NCBI GenBank assembly: GCA_951813295.1
Contig: CATOTI010000001.1
Location: 992,001-1,056,000 of the forward strand
DNA: 64,000 nucleotides
Direction: 5' to 3'
From: an uncultured Pseudomonadales bacterium
GTDB lineage: Bacteria > Pseudomonadota > Gammaproteobacteria > Pseudomonadales > Azotimanducaceae
Positions 27,168 through 36,316 of this stretch are shown here, one piece after another. The notes below the pieces were generated by a model. That model was not told the origin of the DNA. It saw nothing but the letters and a program-made list of their open reading frames with translations, and did no database searches. The position numbers were made by a program, and so were the translations under genes. The stretch's first letter is position 1. Each line of letters opens with the position of its first letter.

Positions 27168-29440
27168 CGGCGCCGTGCCTCTTGGACTGCGTCGAAGACC
27201 GCCTCCGGCGTCGCGGGTACGGCCAGATTTGGTAGCCGACTCCCCGCCGCCCGGCATGCCTGACCAAGCGCCGACCAGACGGAAATCGCGAGCATCAGCG
27301 GCGGTTCGCCGACTGCCTTCGAACGGTGCACCGTCGGTTTGGGATTCTCGGCCTCGTAAAACCGTACGTTGAAAACGGGCGGGCACATGTCGGCCGTCGG
27401 AATCTTGTAGTTCGCCGGGCTATTCGACGCCAAGCGCCCGTCGGCATCCCAGACGAGTTCCTCGGTCGTCAGCCAGCCGAGACCTTGCATGAAGCCACCT
27501 TCGATCTGGCCCACATCAATCGCCGGATTCAGCGATGCTCCCACGTCGTGCAGGATGTCGGTGCGCAGGAGTCGATGTTCGCCCGTCAGGCAGTCGATCA
27601 TGACCTCCGAGGCGCACACGCCGTTAGCGAAATAATAGAACGCCTGGCCGACACCTTTCGCCTTGTCGAAATAAATCTCGGGCGTCGCGTAGAACCCCGT
27701 CGCCGACAGTGATATCCGTGCCAGGAAAGCAGCCTGCACGAGTTCATCGAACGGGATCATGAACTCGCCCGCCCGCGCCAGTCCTTGCTCGAATTGCAGC
27801 GTCGCAGTCGGGCTCCCGAGCTCAGCCTCGGCGAACGCGCCGAGCCTCGCCTTGATCGTCTCGCAGGCGTTGACCACCGCCATGCCGTTCAGGTCGGTTC
27901 CCGCGGATGCCGCTGTCGGGGTGGCGTTCGGTACCTTGTCCGTCCTCGTGGGCGTATGCGATACGTTGTCGAGCGTGACGCCAAACGACGCCGCTGCAAT
28001 CTGGCGGATCTTGGTGTGCAGGCCCTGCCCCATCTCGGTGCCGCCGTGATTCACCTGGACGGTGCCGTCGCGATAGACGTGCACGAGCGCCCCGGCTTGG
28101 TTGAGATGCGTCGTCGTGAACGAGATGCCGAACTGTACAGGCGTCAGTGCGATGCCCTTCTTGACCTCGGTATGGCTCGCGTTGAATCGGTCCACCGCTT
28201 GCCGTCGCCGCGCATAATCAGACTGTGCCGCGAGCGTCTCCATCATGTCGGCCAGTACGAATTGTTCGACGCGTTGCTCGTACGGCGTCACGTCGGCGCC
28301 GGCTCGGTAGAGATTTTTCTTACGGACCTCGAGGGGATCGAGGCCGAGGGCGTGGGCGATTTCATCGATCGCGCCTTCGATGCCGATCATTCCCTGCGGG
28401 CCGCCAAAGCCACGAAACGCCGTATGTGAAACCTGATTCAGTTTCCGGTGATGCCCCGCGAGCCGCACGGCGGGAATGAAATAGGCGTTGGTCGCATGAA
28501 AGAGCGCGCGGTCCATGATGCCGCTCGAAAGATCCGGCGAATGGCCGCAGTTGGCATGCAACGAGAGGTCCGCCTGGCGTAGCAGTCCCTCGTCGTCGAA
28601 GCCGATTTCGTAGCGCCATTCGAACGCGTGTCGTTTACCCGTCTGAATCATGTCGTCGTGGCGCGGCACGCGATACTTGACGGGAGTCTGGAGGCGACAC
28701 GCAAAAAGAGCGGCGAGGCAGGCAAACGGGGCAGCTTGCGACTCCTTGCCGCCGAATCCACCGCCCATACGAGCCGTGATCACGACGACTTGGTTCATGG
28801 ATAGCCCGAGGACCTTCGCAACCTGATGCTGGACGTCGTCGGGGTGTTGAGTCGACGAGTGCACCGTGACGCTGCCATCGTCGCCTGGTAATGCCAGGGC
28901 CACCTGTCCCTCGACGTAGAAATGTTCCTGGCCACCAATCTCGAACGTCCCGCGTATGACGTTCGGGCCGGCCGGCGGGAGCGTCTCCGCGCCCCAGAAG
29001 CGTGACGGCAGCACCGTGGACTCTGCGTTGATCGACGCCTCGATCGACAGAATCGAAGGTTCTTCATCAACCTCGAAGCGCGCCAGACGAACCGCGCGTT
29101 GGGCCTCGCGCAATGAAAGTGCCGCGACGGCAAAAACCGGTTGGCCGTAGAACTGGATCTCTTCTCGTACCAGCAACTCGTCACCAGGGAAAACCGCGCC
29201 GACGTCGAGTTCGCCCGGCACGTCCGCCGCCGTTATGACGTCCACGACACCCGGCGCCGACACGACCGCGTCGAGGTCTACGCGGCGTAGTCGGCCATGG
29301 GTTTCGGGCGCATAACCGGTTGCAACGAACAGCGCGTTGTCCGGCAAAAGAACGTCGTCGACGTAACGGGCCCGTCCCGTAACGTGGCCAAGTGCAGATT
29401 CATGCGCCCGGCGTGTACCGACGGCGCGCTCATTCGTCAT
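27164..29440 (-). CDS. xdhB: Xanthine dehydrogenase molybdopterin-binding subunit
   Basis: This 758-residue catalytic subunit hydroxylates hypoxanthine and xanthine to urate. Seen motifs include GRARYVDDV at the start, the MGGGFGGKESQA cofactor motif, the FRGFGGPQGM segment with the conserved Arg, and KAVGEPPLMLAISVW near the C-terminus containing the catalytic Glu. ATG at 29440 has AGGAG 7 nt upstream and overlaps the end of xdhA by 11 bp, so it is preferred to the frame opening at 29479. Confidence 0.95.
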   Translation of the reverse strand: MTNERAVGTRRAHESALGHVTGRARYVDDVLLPDNALFVATGYAPETHGRLRRVDLDAVVSAPGVVDVITAADVPGELDVGAVFPGDELLVREEIQFYGQPVFAVAALSLREAQRAVRLARFEVDEEPSILSIEASINAESTVLPSRFWGAETLPPAGPNVIRGTFEIGGQEHFYVEGQVALALPGDDGSVTVHSSTQHPDDVQHQVAKVLGLSMNQVVVITARMGGGFGGKESQAAPFACLAALFACRLQTPVKYRVPRHDDMIQTGKRHAFEWRYEIGFDDEGLLRQADLSLHANCGHSPDLSSGIMDRALFHATNAYFIPAVRLAGHHRKLNQVSHTAFRGFGGPQGMIGIEGAIDEIAHALGLDPLEVRKKNLYRAGADVTPYEQRVEQFVLADMMETLAAQSDYARRRQAVDRFNASHTEVKKGIALTPVQFGISFTTTHLNQAGALVHVYRDGTVQVNHGGTEMGQGLHTKIRQIAAASFGVTLDNVSHTPTRTDKVPNATPTAASAGTDLNGMAVVNACETIKARLGAFAEAELGSPTATLQFEQGLARAGEFMIPFDELVQAAFLARISLSATGFYATPEIYFDKAKGVGQAFYYFANGVCASEVMIDCLTGEHRLLRTDILHDVGASLNPAIDVGQIEGGFMQGLGWLTTEELVWDADGRLASNSPANYKIPTADMCPPVFNVRFYEAENPKPTVHRSKAVGEPPLMLAISVWSALGQACRAAGSRLPNLAVPATPEAVFDAVQEARRR

Positions 29441-30869
29441 CAAACGACTCCTGCCAGAGATCCATCGACTCGCCGTCACGGATTTTGTACAGGCACTTTC
29501 TGACGATCGCCCCCGTCATAGCTCGTCGATAGTCGGCCGAACCTCGAACATCCGATATCGGCTCGACCGCGGCCGCGGCAAGGTCTGCGACCTCGTTGAT
29601 CGCATCGTCGGAGAGCGCGCGGATCGAGACGTTCGCGAGCGCTTCTTCGACCACACCGAGCCGCACGGGCGTGGCGGCGACGCCACCGAAGGCAACGCGC
29701 GCCGTCGTGACGACATCGTCGTCGTTCGTTTGGGTATAGACGGCACCCATTACGGTCGAGATGTCGTCTTCGCGCCGTTTGCTGATTTTGAACGCGGCCA
29801 ACCGGCGCCAATCGGGAATCGTGAACTCGATCGACACGATCAGTTCGTCCGCGGCAAGCGCCGTCATCCGATAGCCATGGTAGAAGCTCGTAAGCGCCAT
29901 ACGCCGCGCGGCGCCGTCGAACGACATGATGTCGAGGTTCGCATCGAGCGCGAGGAGCAGCGGCGGCCAGTCGGCGATGGGCGATGCATTGGCGATGTTG
30001 CCGCCGATGGTGCCTCGCGAGCGGATCTGCGGTGAGCCGAACCGTGCGACGACATCGGTGATGGCATCACTCGCATGCGGCCCCGCGGTGAAGAACTCGA
30101 GTAAGCGCGCGTGACTGACAGCCGCGCCGATCCTGACCTGGCCGTCGGAGAGATCGAGACGGTTGAGTTCAGCGACCCGGGTCACGTCGACGATCGTCGG
30201 AAAGTCGCGGTACTGCTGGCTGACCTCGAGCCAGGCGTCGGTCGTTCCCGCAGCGATGAGCACATCCTCTGGATCCTGGCCCGCCAGCCGGTGGCGCAAC
30301 GCCGCCAAGTCACGCGGCGCGGTATACGGCCCCTCCGCATCCGCGATGTCGCTGCTCGTTGCGAGCATCCACTCGCAACCGGGTTCACCCTCGATCGCAC
30401 AGAACGCCGAGATGATCGGTCGATACCCGGTGCAACGGCAGAGGTTGCCGCTCAGAGCGGCGACGGCCGCCTCCCGGTCATGGAGTGAGTCGAGCCCCAC
30501 GCTTTGGCGCTTCAAGCCGTCGCCGATCATCGCCATCACGAAACCGGGCGTGCAGAAGCCGCACTGCGAACCGTTCGCTTCGATCAGAGCCTGTTGTACC
30601 GGATGCAGATCCTCGGGCGTCCCCGCACCTTCCACCGTCAATACCCGACTACCTGCAACCGCGCCAACGGGCGTGATGCAGCTATTGAGCGTGTGGACCT
30701 CGCCCGCCCCATCGGCGACGACGACGGTGCAAGCGCCGCAGTCACCAGAAGCACAGCCTTCTTTGGTGCCCTTGAGCCCCAGATCGTCCCGGAGAAACGA
30801 CAACAGGCTCTGACACAACACCGGCGGGCGAATGTCGATGAGCCGTTCGTTTACCACCACCTGCGCCAT
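29430..30869 (-). CDS. xdhA: Xanthine dehydrogenase FAD/iron-sulfur subunit
   Basis: This 479-residue subunit carries two [2Fe-2S] clusters and FAD. The N-terminal cluster block is GCASGDCGACTVVV, the second is CGFCTPGFVMA and CRCTGYRPI, and the FAD domain has GTIGGNIANASPIAD. ATG at 30869 is chosen because GGAG lies 5 nt upstream and the ferredoxin domain starts here; the open frame continues about 300 bp farther without similarity. It is the first gene of the seven-gene minus-strand purine operon. Confidence 0.95.
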   Translation of the reverse strand: MAQVVVNERLIDIRPPVLCQSLLSFLRDDLGLKGTKEGCASGDCGACTVVVADGAGEVHTLNSCITPVGAVAGSRVLTVEGAGTPEDLHPVQQALIEANGSQCGFCTPGFVMAMIGDGLKRQSVGLDSLHDREAAVAALSGNLCRCTGYRPIISAFCAIEGEPGCEWMLATSSDIADAEGPYTAPRDLAALRHRLAGQDPEDVLIAAGTTDAWLEVSQQYRDFPTIVDVTRVAELNRLDLSDGQVRIGAAVSHARLLEFFTAGPHASDAITDVVARFGSPQIRSRGTIGGNIANASPIADWPPLLLALDANLDIMSFDGAARRMALTSFYHGYRMTALAADELIVSIEFTIPDWRRLAAFKISKRREDDISTVMGAVYTQTNDDDVVTTARVAFGGVAATPVRLGVVEEALANVSIRALSDDAINEVADLAAAAVEPISDVRGSADYRRAMTGAIVRKCLYKIRDGESMDLWQESFDDE

Positions 30870-30870
30870 A

Positions 30871-30929
30871 CCGTCTCCAGTAAAGAATGCGCTGATCGCA
30901 CCGTCTCCAGTAAGAATGCGCTGATCGCG
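30871..30929. repeat. Tandem 30-bp duplication just upstream of xdhA
   Basis: The segments 30871-30900 and 30901-30929 are near-identical direct repeats that differ by one A in the run and the last base. Each copy contains the GGAGACGG sequence used as the xdhA ribosome site on the minus strand. The repeat sits in the divergent control region between xdhA and allC, so it may duplicate a regulator site or simply the ribosome-binding region. Confidence 0.8.
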
Positions 30930-31132
30930 CGGGGCTAGACTGCAAGATTCCGGCCAACGCGATCCACCTTTGATGCCATCCGGACCAACGCTCATCGTCA
31001 GGCCTCGAACCCTCCGGCATGATGACCACCCCTCAAAACCGAGCGTCTCATTGTCCGGTTCGACCCCGTCGATTTCGCCGTCCGCCGCAACCACGAAGCG
31101 CCAGGATCGACACCTCCTGGGAGGCCAGCGCC

Positions 31133-32362
31133 ATGATGCCTGAGGCCGTATCGCAGCGGTTGGAAGCCGCACGACGGGTCATCGCTCGATGCCACGAACT
31201 CGCTACTTGCTCGGCCCGAGGTGACGGCATCGAACGAAGCTACCTGACGCCAGAGCATGCGGCCGCGAACGAACTGGTGGCGCGCTGGATCGAACAAGCA
31301 GGACTGCACGCGCACATCGACAGCGTCGGCAACATCATCGGTGAGTCGCGCATCGAACGTGGAAAGACGCTGATGCTCGGCTCGCACCTCGACACGATTC
31401 CGAACGCCGGCGCTTACGACGGTACGCTCGGCGTCGTTCTCGCCATCGAAGCGGCCGCGACTCGAGACTGGAAGCATTGCCCGTATGCGTTAGAGGTCAT
31501 CGGTTTCGGCGAGGAAGAAGGCAGCCGGTTCGGCACCACGATGATGACCAGTCATGCACGCGTCGGACGTTGGGACCCCGACTGGTGGCAACTGACCGAT
31601 GCGGACGGGGTTTCGCTGGCCAACGCTTTCACCGACTTCGGCCTGCAACCCGAGGCGGTCTCGACGGCCCACCCGGAAAAGGATCTTCTCGGCTACCTCG
31701 AGGTACACATCGAGCAAGGCCCTGTGCTCGAAGCGTTGGATCTGCCGATCGGCATCGTGACGGACATCGTCGGCGCGCGTCGCTTTAGCGTCACCGTGAC
31801 CGGCCGCGCGGGCCACGCCGGCACCGTTCCGATGCGGATGCGAAACGACGCACTCGTCGTCGCCTCGCAATGCGTCCTCCTGGTCGAAGACCTCGCAAAC
31901 GAGTTGGACGTCGTCGCAACCGTCGGCGTGCTCGACTGTGCACCTGGTGCCGTCAACGTCATTCCCGGGTCTGTCACGTTCTCACTCGACGTTCGAGCCG
32001 GCGACCCGTCGAGGATCGACGCCTTCATAGTTCGTTTTCTCGAACGAGGCCGAGCCTACCTGCGCAACGGCATGACCCTCGAACACCATCAAACGCACGA
32101 CGCCGAACCCGCGACGTGCGCGCCGCGATTGCGGCGAGCCATCGGCACGGCAATCGACGACCTGGGCATTCCCGCGCACGAGATGATCAGCGGCGCCGGC
32201 CATGACGCGATGGTCCTGGCGCGCCTCTGCGATGTCGGCATGCTGTTCGTGCGCTGCGAAGGCGGCGTGAGCCACCACCCCGACGAAGCCGTCACGATCG
32301 AAGACGTCGCCTGGGCGTTAACAGCCCTCGAATCGACCCTCGAGCGATTGGAAACGACATGA
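31133..32362 (+). CDS. allC: Allantoate amidohydrolase (M20 family)
   Basis: This 409-residue di-metal M20-fold enzyme hydrolyses allantoate to (S)-ureidoglycine, CO2 and ammonia. Metal ligands appear in GSHLDTIP (His85, Asp87), YDGTLG (Asp96), GEEEGSRF (Glu127/128) and the C-terminal SHHPDE; VHIEQGP and the GRAGHAGTVPM dimerisation-domain motif are present. ATG at 31133 follows GGGAGG by 8 nt. The frame opens earlier (31019), but that extension is basic and unlike the family. It overlaps the next gene by 4 bp. Confidence 0.92.
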   Translation: MMPEAVSQRLEAARRVIARCHELATCSARGDGIERSYLTPEHAAANELVARWIEQAGLHAHIDSVGNIIGESRIERGKTLMLGSHLDTIPNAGAYDGTLGVVLAIEAAATRDWKHCPYALEVIGFGEEEGSRFGTTMMTSHARVGRWDPDWWQLTDADGVSLANAFTDFGLQPEAVSTAHPEKDLLGYLEVHIEQGPVLEALDLPIGIVTDIVGARRFSVTVTGRAGHAGTVPMRMRNDALVVASQCVLLVEDLANELDVVATVGVLDCAPGAVNVIPGSVTFSLDVRAGDPSRIDAFIVRFLERGRAYLRNGMTLEHHQTHDAEPATCAPRLRRAIGTAIDDLGIPAHEMISGAGHDAMVLARLCDVGMLFVRCEGGVSHHPDEAVTIEDVAWALTALESTLERLETT

Positions 32363-33108
32363 GCAAAACCCCGCATACCGGCATGAGCCGCACGACCGTA
32401 GCCGCGAATCACGCCCTCATCGCTCCCGAGTCGCACGTGCCGATCTCCATGCCGACGTGGGCAAATGCCACGGCCGTCGTGCTGATCTCGCCCGAGATGG
32501 GCGCGAAATTCACACAATGGCTGATCCGCTGCCAGACGAACGCCCGGATCGATCCGCTACGTGCGAGCGACGAGACCTTTGTTCTCGTCCTCGCGGGGGA
32601 GCCCGTGATCTCGTTGGAGGACGAATCGTGGCGTTTGAGCACCGAGGACTTCGTCGCCTTGCCGGCCGCGACTTCATGGCAGATCACGAGTACCGCGGAC
32701 GCCGACCTGTTGGTGTTCTCAAAGCCCTACGTCGACGTTGGCGATGCCCCGCCCCAGCCGCTGCGCGGTAGCCTCGAGGACGTCCCCGCCGAGCCATTCC
32801 TCGGTGATCCCGCGGCGCTCCTCAAGGTGCTCTTGCCCGACGAGAAGGCCTTCGACTGGGGCATCAACGTATTCGAGTTCAAACCCGGCGGCACGTTGCC
32901 GCAGGTCGAGAGTCATTTCATGGAGCACGGCCTTTATCTACTCGCCGGCGAAGGGGTCTATCGGCTGGGAGAGGACTGGTACCCGGTGACCGCGGGCGAC
33001 GCGATCTGGATGGGGGCCTATCTGCCGCAGTGGTTTGCCGCGACCGGAAAGCACAACACCCGCTACATCTACTACAAGGAGATGCAACGTGCGCCCATCG
33101 CACCTTGA
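32359..33108 (+). CDS. allE: (S)-Ureidoglycine aminohydrolase (bicupin)
   Basis: This 249-residue bicupin enzyme releases ammonia from (S)-ureidoglycine to give (S)-ureidoglycolate. The second cupin has the metal motif ESHFMEHGLYLLAGEGVYRL (His, Glu and Glu/Gln positions), ending in the GAYLPQWFAATG and RYIYYK motifs that are typical for this family. It overlaps allC by 4 bp and the next hydrolase by 20 bp, giving a strictly coupled three-enzyme run. Confidence 0.93.
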   Translation: MSKTPHTGMSRTTVAANHALIAPESHVPISMPTWANATAVVLISPEMGAKFTQWLIRCQTNARIDPLRASDETFVLVLAGEPVISLEDESWRLSTEDFVALPAATSWQITSTADADLLVFSKPYVDVGDAPPQPLRGSLEDVPAEPFLGDPAALLKVLLPDEKAFDWGINVFEFKPGGTLPQVESHFMEHGLYLLAGEGVYRLGEDWYPVTAGDAIWMGAYLPQWFAATGKHNTRYIYYKEMQRAPIAP

Positions 33109-34345
33109 CGAACTCTCCATCGATGTCGAGCGGTTGACCGGCGAGCTCGATCAGCTGGCCACCTACTCCGACACACCGGCACCTTCCGTCACACGCGTAC
33201 TCTTCACGCCGCGCGACGTCGAAGGGCGCGCCTATGTGAAAGCCTTGATGCGCGACGCAGGCCTCTCCGTCCGTGAAGACGCTGCTGGCAATATCTTCGG
33301 TCGATGGCAGGGTCGCGCCGACGGCGCGGTGGGTACCGGATCGCATTGCGATGCCATTCCCCACGCCGGGAAATACGACGGAACCGTCGGCGTGTTAGGT
33401 GGCATTGCCGCCGTTCGTTCCCTCAAGGCGGCGGGGTTCAGCCCGCGGCGAAGTATCGACGTCATCATGTTCACTTCCGAGGAACCGACGCGGTTCGGCA
33501 TCGGCTGCGTCGGTTCACGCCTCCTCGGCGGTGCGATCGCCGCCGCGGGCGTCGACGCGCTGACGGACGCGGACGGAATCAGTTTTGCTACCGCTCGGTC
33601 GCAGGCGGGCTACGAAGGCGATCTTGCGGCCGTCGAACTCACCGAGCAGCACTACGACTTCTTCGTCGAACTCCATATCGAGCAAGGTCCCGAGCTCGAA
33701 CGCCAGGGGAAAGACATTGGTGTCGTGAGCGCGATCGCCGCGCCCGCATCGTTACGTGTGAGCTTCGAAGGCGACGGCGGCCACGCAGGCACCGTGCTGA
33801 TGGGCACACGGCAGGACGCGCTCGTGCCCCTCGCCCGCCTCATCGCGCTCGCCGAAGACCTCGCGCGAACAAGCGAAAACCCCGACACGGTCGCGACGAC
33901 GGGGATCGTCGAAGTACACCCCGGCGCCATCAACAGCATTCCGCGGCGAGCCACCGCGACGTTCGATATCCGCGGCACCGATCTCACCGCACGACAGCGG
34001 GTCGTCGACGGCGTTCTCGATGAAGCGCGCCGACTCGCTGACGCGCGAGGACTCGGCCTCGAAGTCGAGACGATCAACGCCGACCCGCCCGCCGAGACCC
34101 ACCCCGCCATCGTCGATGCCGTGGTAGCGGCTTGTGAAGACGAACGCTTCGGCCACACCTCCCTCGTCAGCCGCGCCTATCACGATGCCCTCTTCATGGC
34201 CCGCAAGGTGCCGATGGGCATGATCTTCGTACCGTCGAAGGACGGCATCAGTCATCGTCCGGACGAGTTCACGACGCCCGACGAAATCCGCAGGGGCGTC
34301 GCCGTGCTGGCACGAACCTTAGCGGGCCTCGCGGACGGCGCATGA
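33089..34345 (+). CDS. Ureidoglycolate amidohydrolase (M20 family, plant UAH-like)
   Basis: This 418-residue M20 metallohydrolase is best explained as ureidoglycolate amidohydrolase, which yields glyoxylate, CO2 and ammonia. It carries the features I know from plant UAH: GSHCDAIPHAGKYDGTVGV, FTSEEPTRFGI, AIAAPASL, GHAGTVLM, VEVHPGAINSIP, and SRAYHDALFMAR with PMGMIFVP. These distinguish it from the AllC gene two positions upstream, a separate M20 paralogue. GTG at 33089 has AAGGAG 7 nt upstream. Carbamoylase activity is the main alternative, but the neighbours favour UAH. Confidence 0.85.
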   Translation: MRPSHLDELSIDVERLTGELDQLATYSDTPAPSVTRVLFTPRDVEGRAYVKALMRDAGLSVREDAAGNIFGRWQGRADGAVGTGSHCDAIPHAGKYDGTVGVLGGIAAVRSLKAAGFSPRRSIDVIMFTSEEPTRFGIGCVGSRLLGGAIAAAGVDALTDADGISFATARSQAGYEGDLAAVELTEQHYDFFVELHIEQGPELERQGKDIGVVSAIAAPASLRVSFEGDGGHAGTVLMGTRQDALVPLARLIALAEDLARTSENPDTVATTGIVEVHPGAINSIPRRATATFDIRGTDLTARQRVVDGVLDEARRLADARGLGLEVETINADPPAETHPAIVDAVVAACEDERFGHTSLVSRAYHDALFMARKVPMGMIFVPSKDGISHRPDEFTTPDEIRRGVAVLARTLAGLADGA

Positions 34346-36264
34346 ATCCGATCGATAGACGAGCCGCTGCGCTGTCCTGTTTTTTAGCGGCGGGCTCAGC
34401 GGCTGTCACGACGGCGATCGCTCACGGCGATGAGAAAAGCACGAACGCGATCGAAGAAGTCGTCGTGGTGGGCTCGCGCTTGCCAATTCAGGACTACAAG
34501 CTCGGTAGCGTCATGACGACGCTCGATATACGAGAGATCGAGAGCACCGGCCTGCCTTACGGCGCCGATCTTCTGCGTTTCGTCCCCGGCGTCGCCGTGA
34601 ATCGTTCGGGCGGTTTTGGCGGCGTCAGTCAGGTCCGGTTGCGCGGCGCGGAAGGCAACCACGTTCTGACCCTGATCGACGGCGTCGACGTGTCGGCGGC
34701 CGGCTCCGGCGAGTTCGACTTTTCCTCCGTACTCAGTAGCGCCCTCGAGCGTGTACAGGTTCTTCGTGGACCCCAGTCCGGACTCTACGGCTCCAACGCG
34801 CTCGCCGGTGTGATCAGCATCGAGACAGTCGATCCCGCCGAGGGTTTCGAATTGAGCGGCGGCATCGAAGGCGGCGCCCACGAGGCATCCCAGGGGCTGC
34901 TTTCCGCCGCCGGCGGCACGGACCGCCTGAAAGCGCGTCTCAGCGTCCAGCGGCGCGTTTCCGAGTTCGATCTATCGGCCGACGACACCTTGGGATCGGA
35001 GGACGACCGGGAGGAGAATCTCACGGTCAGCGGCAAGGCGTTGTTCGTTGCCAGCGACGCGCTGCGCTTCGACCTCGTTGGACGGTTCACGTCGAGAAAC
35101 ACCGAAACCGACGGCTTCGATTTCAGCGGGGGCCCGCTGCAGGGACTCGCGGTCGACGATGACAGCTTCAGCAACACAGAAGACCTCACCCTCGCAACGC
35201 GCGCGACGCTTAGAGCGGCTGACGATCGTTGGATCACGGCGGTTTCTTTCGAGCATACGGACAGTGAAACCGACGGCGGGAGTTTCGGCTCCGAGGCCGC
35301 ACGAACGCGCGCGGTACTCAGCAGTAGCTGGCAGTGGCACGACGTCGGAACGCTGCGTCAACGCACCAGCGTATTCCTCGAAGAAGAAGAGGAGACTTTC
35401 CGCAACACGGTGCCCTTCGACCCGAGCCAAGTGCCGACGCTGGATCGAAACCTATCGGGGCTGGGGTTGGAACACCGAATCGACGTGCACGACCGACTCT
35501 TTCTCTCCGGCACGGTGCGGCGCGACGAGAATGACGCTTTCCAGGATCAAACCACTTGGTCCACGAGCGGTTCCTGGATCGCCTCCCCGGGCACACGCTT
35601 TCACGCGAGTTACGGCATCGGCGTCACCAACCCAACGTTCTTCGAGCAGTTCGGCTTCGTTCCGGGCCGGTTCACGGGCAACCCGAATCTCATGCCCGAG
35701 GAGTCCGAAGGTTGGGACGTCGGCATCGAACAGACGATGCTCGAAGGCGCATTAGTTCTGGATCTGACGTACTACCAGGCTGACCTCGAGCACGAGATCC
35801 AGAGCTTGTTCCCGTCGGTCGTCAACGGGGGCGGCGAGAGCGACCGGCGTGGCATCGAGATGCACTTTGATTACCGCCCTTCAGCCAGCACGCTCGTGCG
35901 CGGCGCCTACACGTATACGGACGCGGATGAACCGGGAGGACAAGCAGTGCGACGCCCAGCGCACACGGCCAGTCTTCTCGTCGATCAACGCTGGCTCGAC
36001 AATCGTCTCGGGGTTGGCGCGAGTCTCGTCTACAACGGCGAGCAATTCGACAACGACTTCCGCAACTTCTTCGCGACGTTCGCGGCCGAACGCACGCCGC
36101 TGCGCGGCTATACGCTCGTCAACCTCAACGTCCGGTACCAGGTGCTCGACACACTCGAAATTTACGCGCGGGTCGAAAACATCACCGACGAGGACTACGA
36201 GGAGGCGATCAGCTTTGCCACGCCGGGGCGCTCCGCTTATGCGGGCCTGCGCTTTCGCTTCTGA
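34342..36264 (+). CDS. TonB-dependent outer-membrane receptor
   Basis: This 640-residue receptor has a signal peptide (MNPIDRR then a hydrophobic Ala-rich core), a TonB box-like EEVVVVGSR, a plug domain with VPGVAVNRSGG and LIDGVD, LRGPQSGLYGSNALAGVI, and a 22-strand-type barrel ending in the aromatic residue of LRFRF. It resembles the BtuB/vitamin-type group by length. Its start overlaps the stop of the ureidoglycolate amidohydrolase by 4 bp, so it is part of that operon. This suggests outer-membrane import of a purine or ureide compound, or of a metal these enzymes need. Confidence 0.92.
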   Translation: MNPIDRRAAALSCFLAAGSAAVTTAIAHGDEKSTNAIEEVVVVGSRLPIQDYKLGSVMTTLDIREIESTGLPYGADLLRFVPGVAVNRSGGFGGVSQVRLRGAEGNHVLTLIDGVDVSAAGSGEFDFSSVLSSALERVQVLRGPQSGLYGSNALAGVISIETVDPAEGFELSGGIEGGAHEASQGLLSAAGGTDRLKARLSVQRRVSEFDLSADDTLGSEDDREENLTVSGKALFVASDALRFDLVGRFTSRNTETDGFDFSGGPLQGLAVDDDSFSNTEDLTLATRATLRAADDRWITAVSFEHTDSETDGGSFGSEAARTRAVLSSSWQWHDVGTLRQRTSVFLEEEEETFRNTVPFDPSQVPTLDRNLSGLGLEHRIDVHDRLFLSGTVRRDENDAFQDQTTWSTSGSWIASPGTRFHASYGIGVTNPTFFEQFGFVPGRFTGNPNLMPEESEGWDVGIEQTMLEGALVLDLTYYQADLEHEIQSLFPSVVNGGGESDRRGIEMHFDYRPSASTLVRGAYTYTDADEPGGQAVRRPAHTASLLVDQRWLDNRLGVGASLVYNGEQFDNDFRNFFATFAAERTPLRGYTLVNLNVRYQVLDTLEIYARVENITDEDYEEAISFATPGRSAYAGLRFRF

Positions 36265-36316
36265 GCATGAACCCTCAGCCGCGGCGAACGACCCACCACG
36301 ACGGAGGCGAACCACG

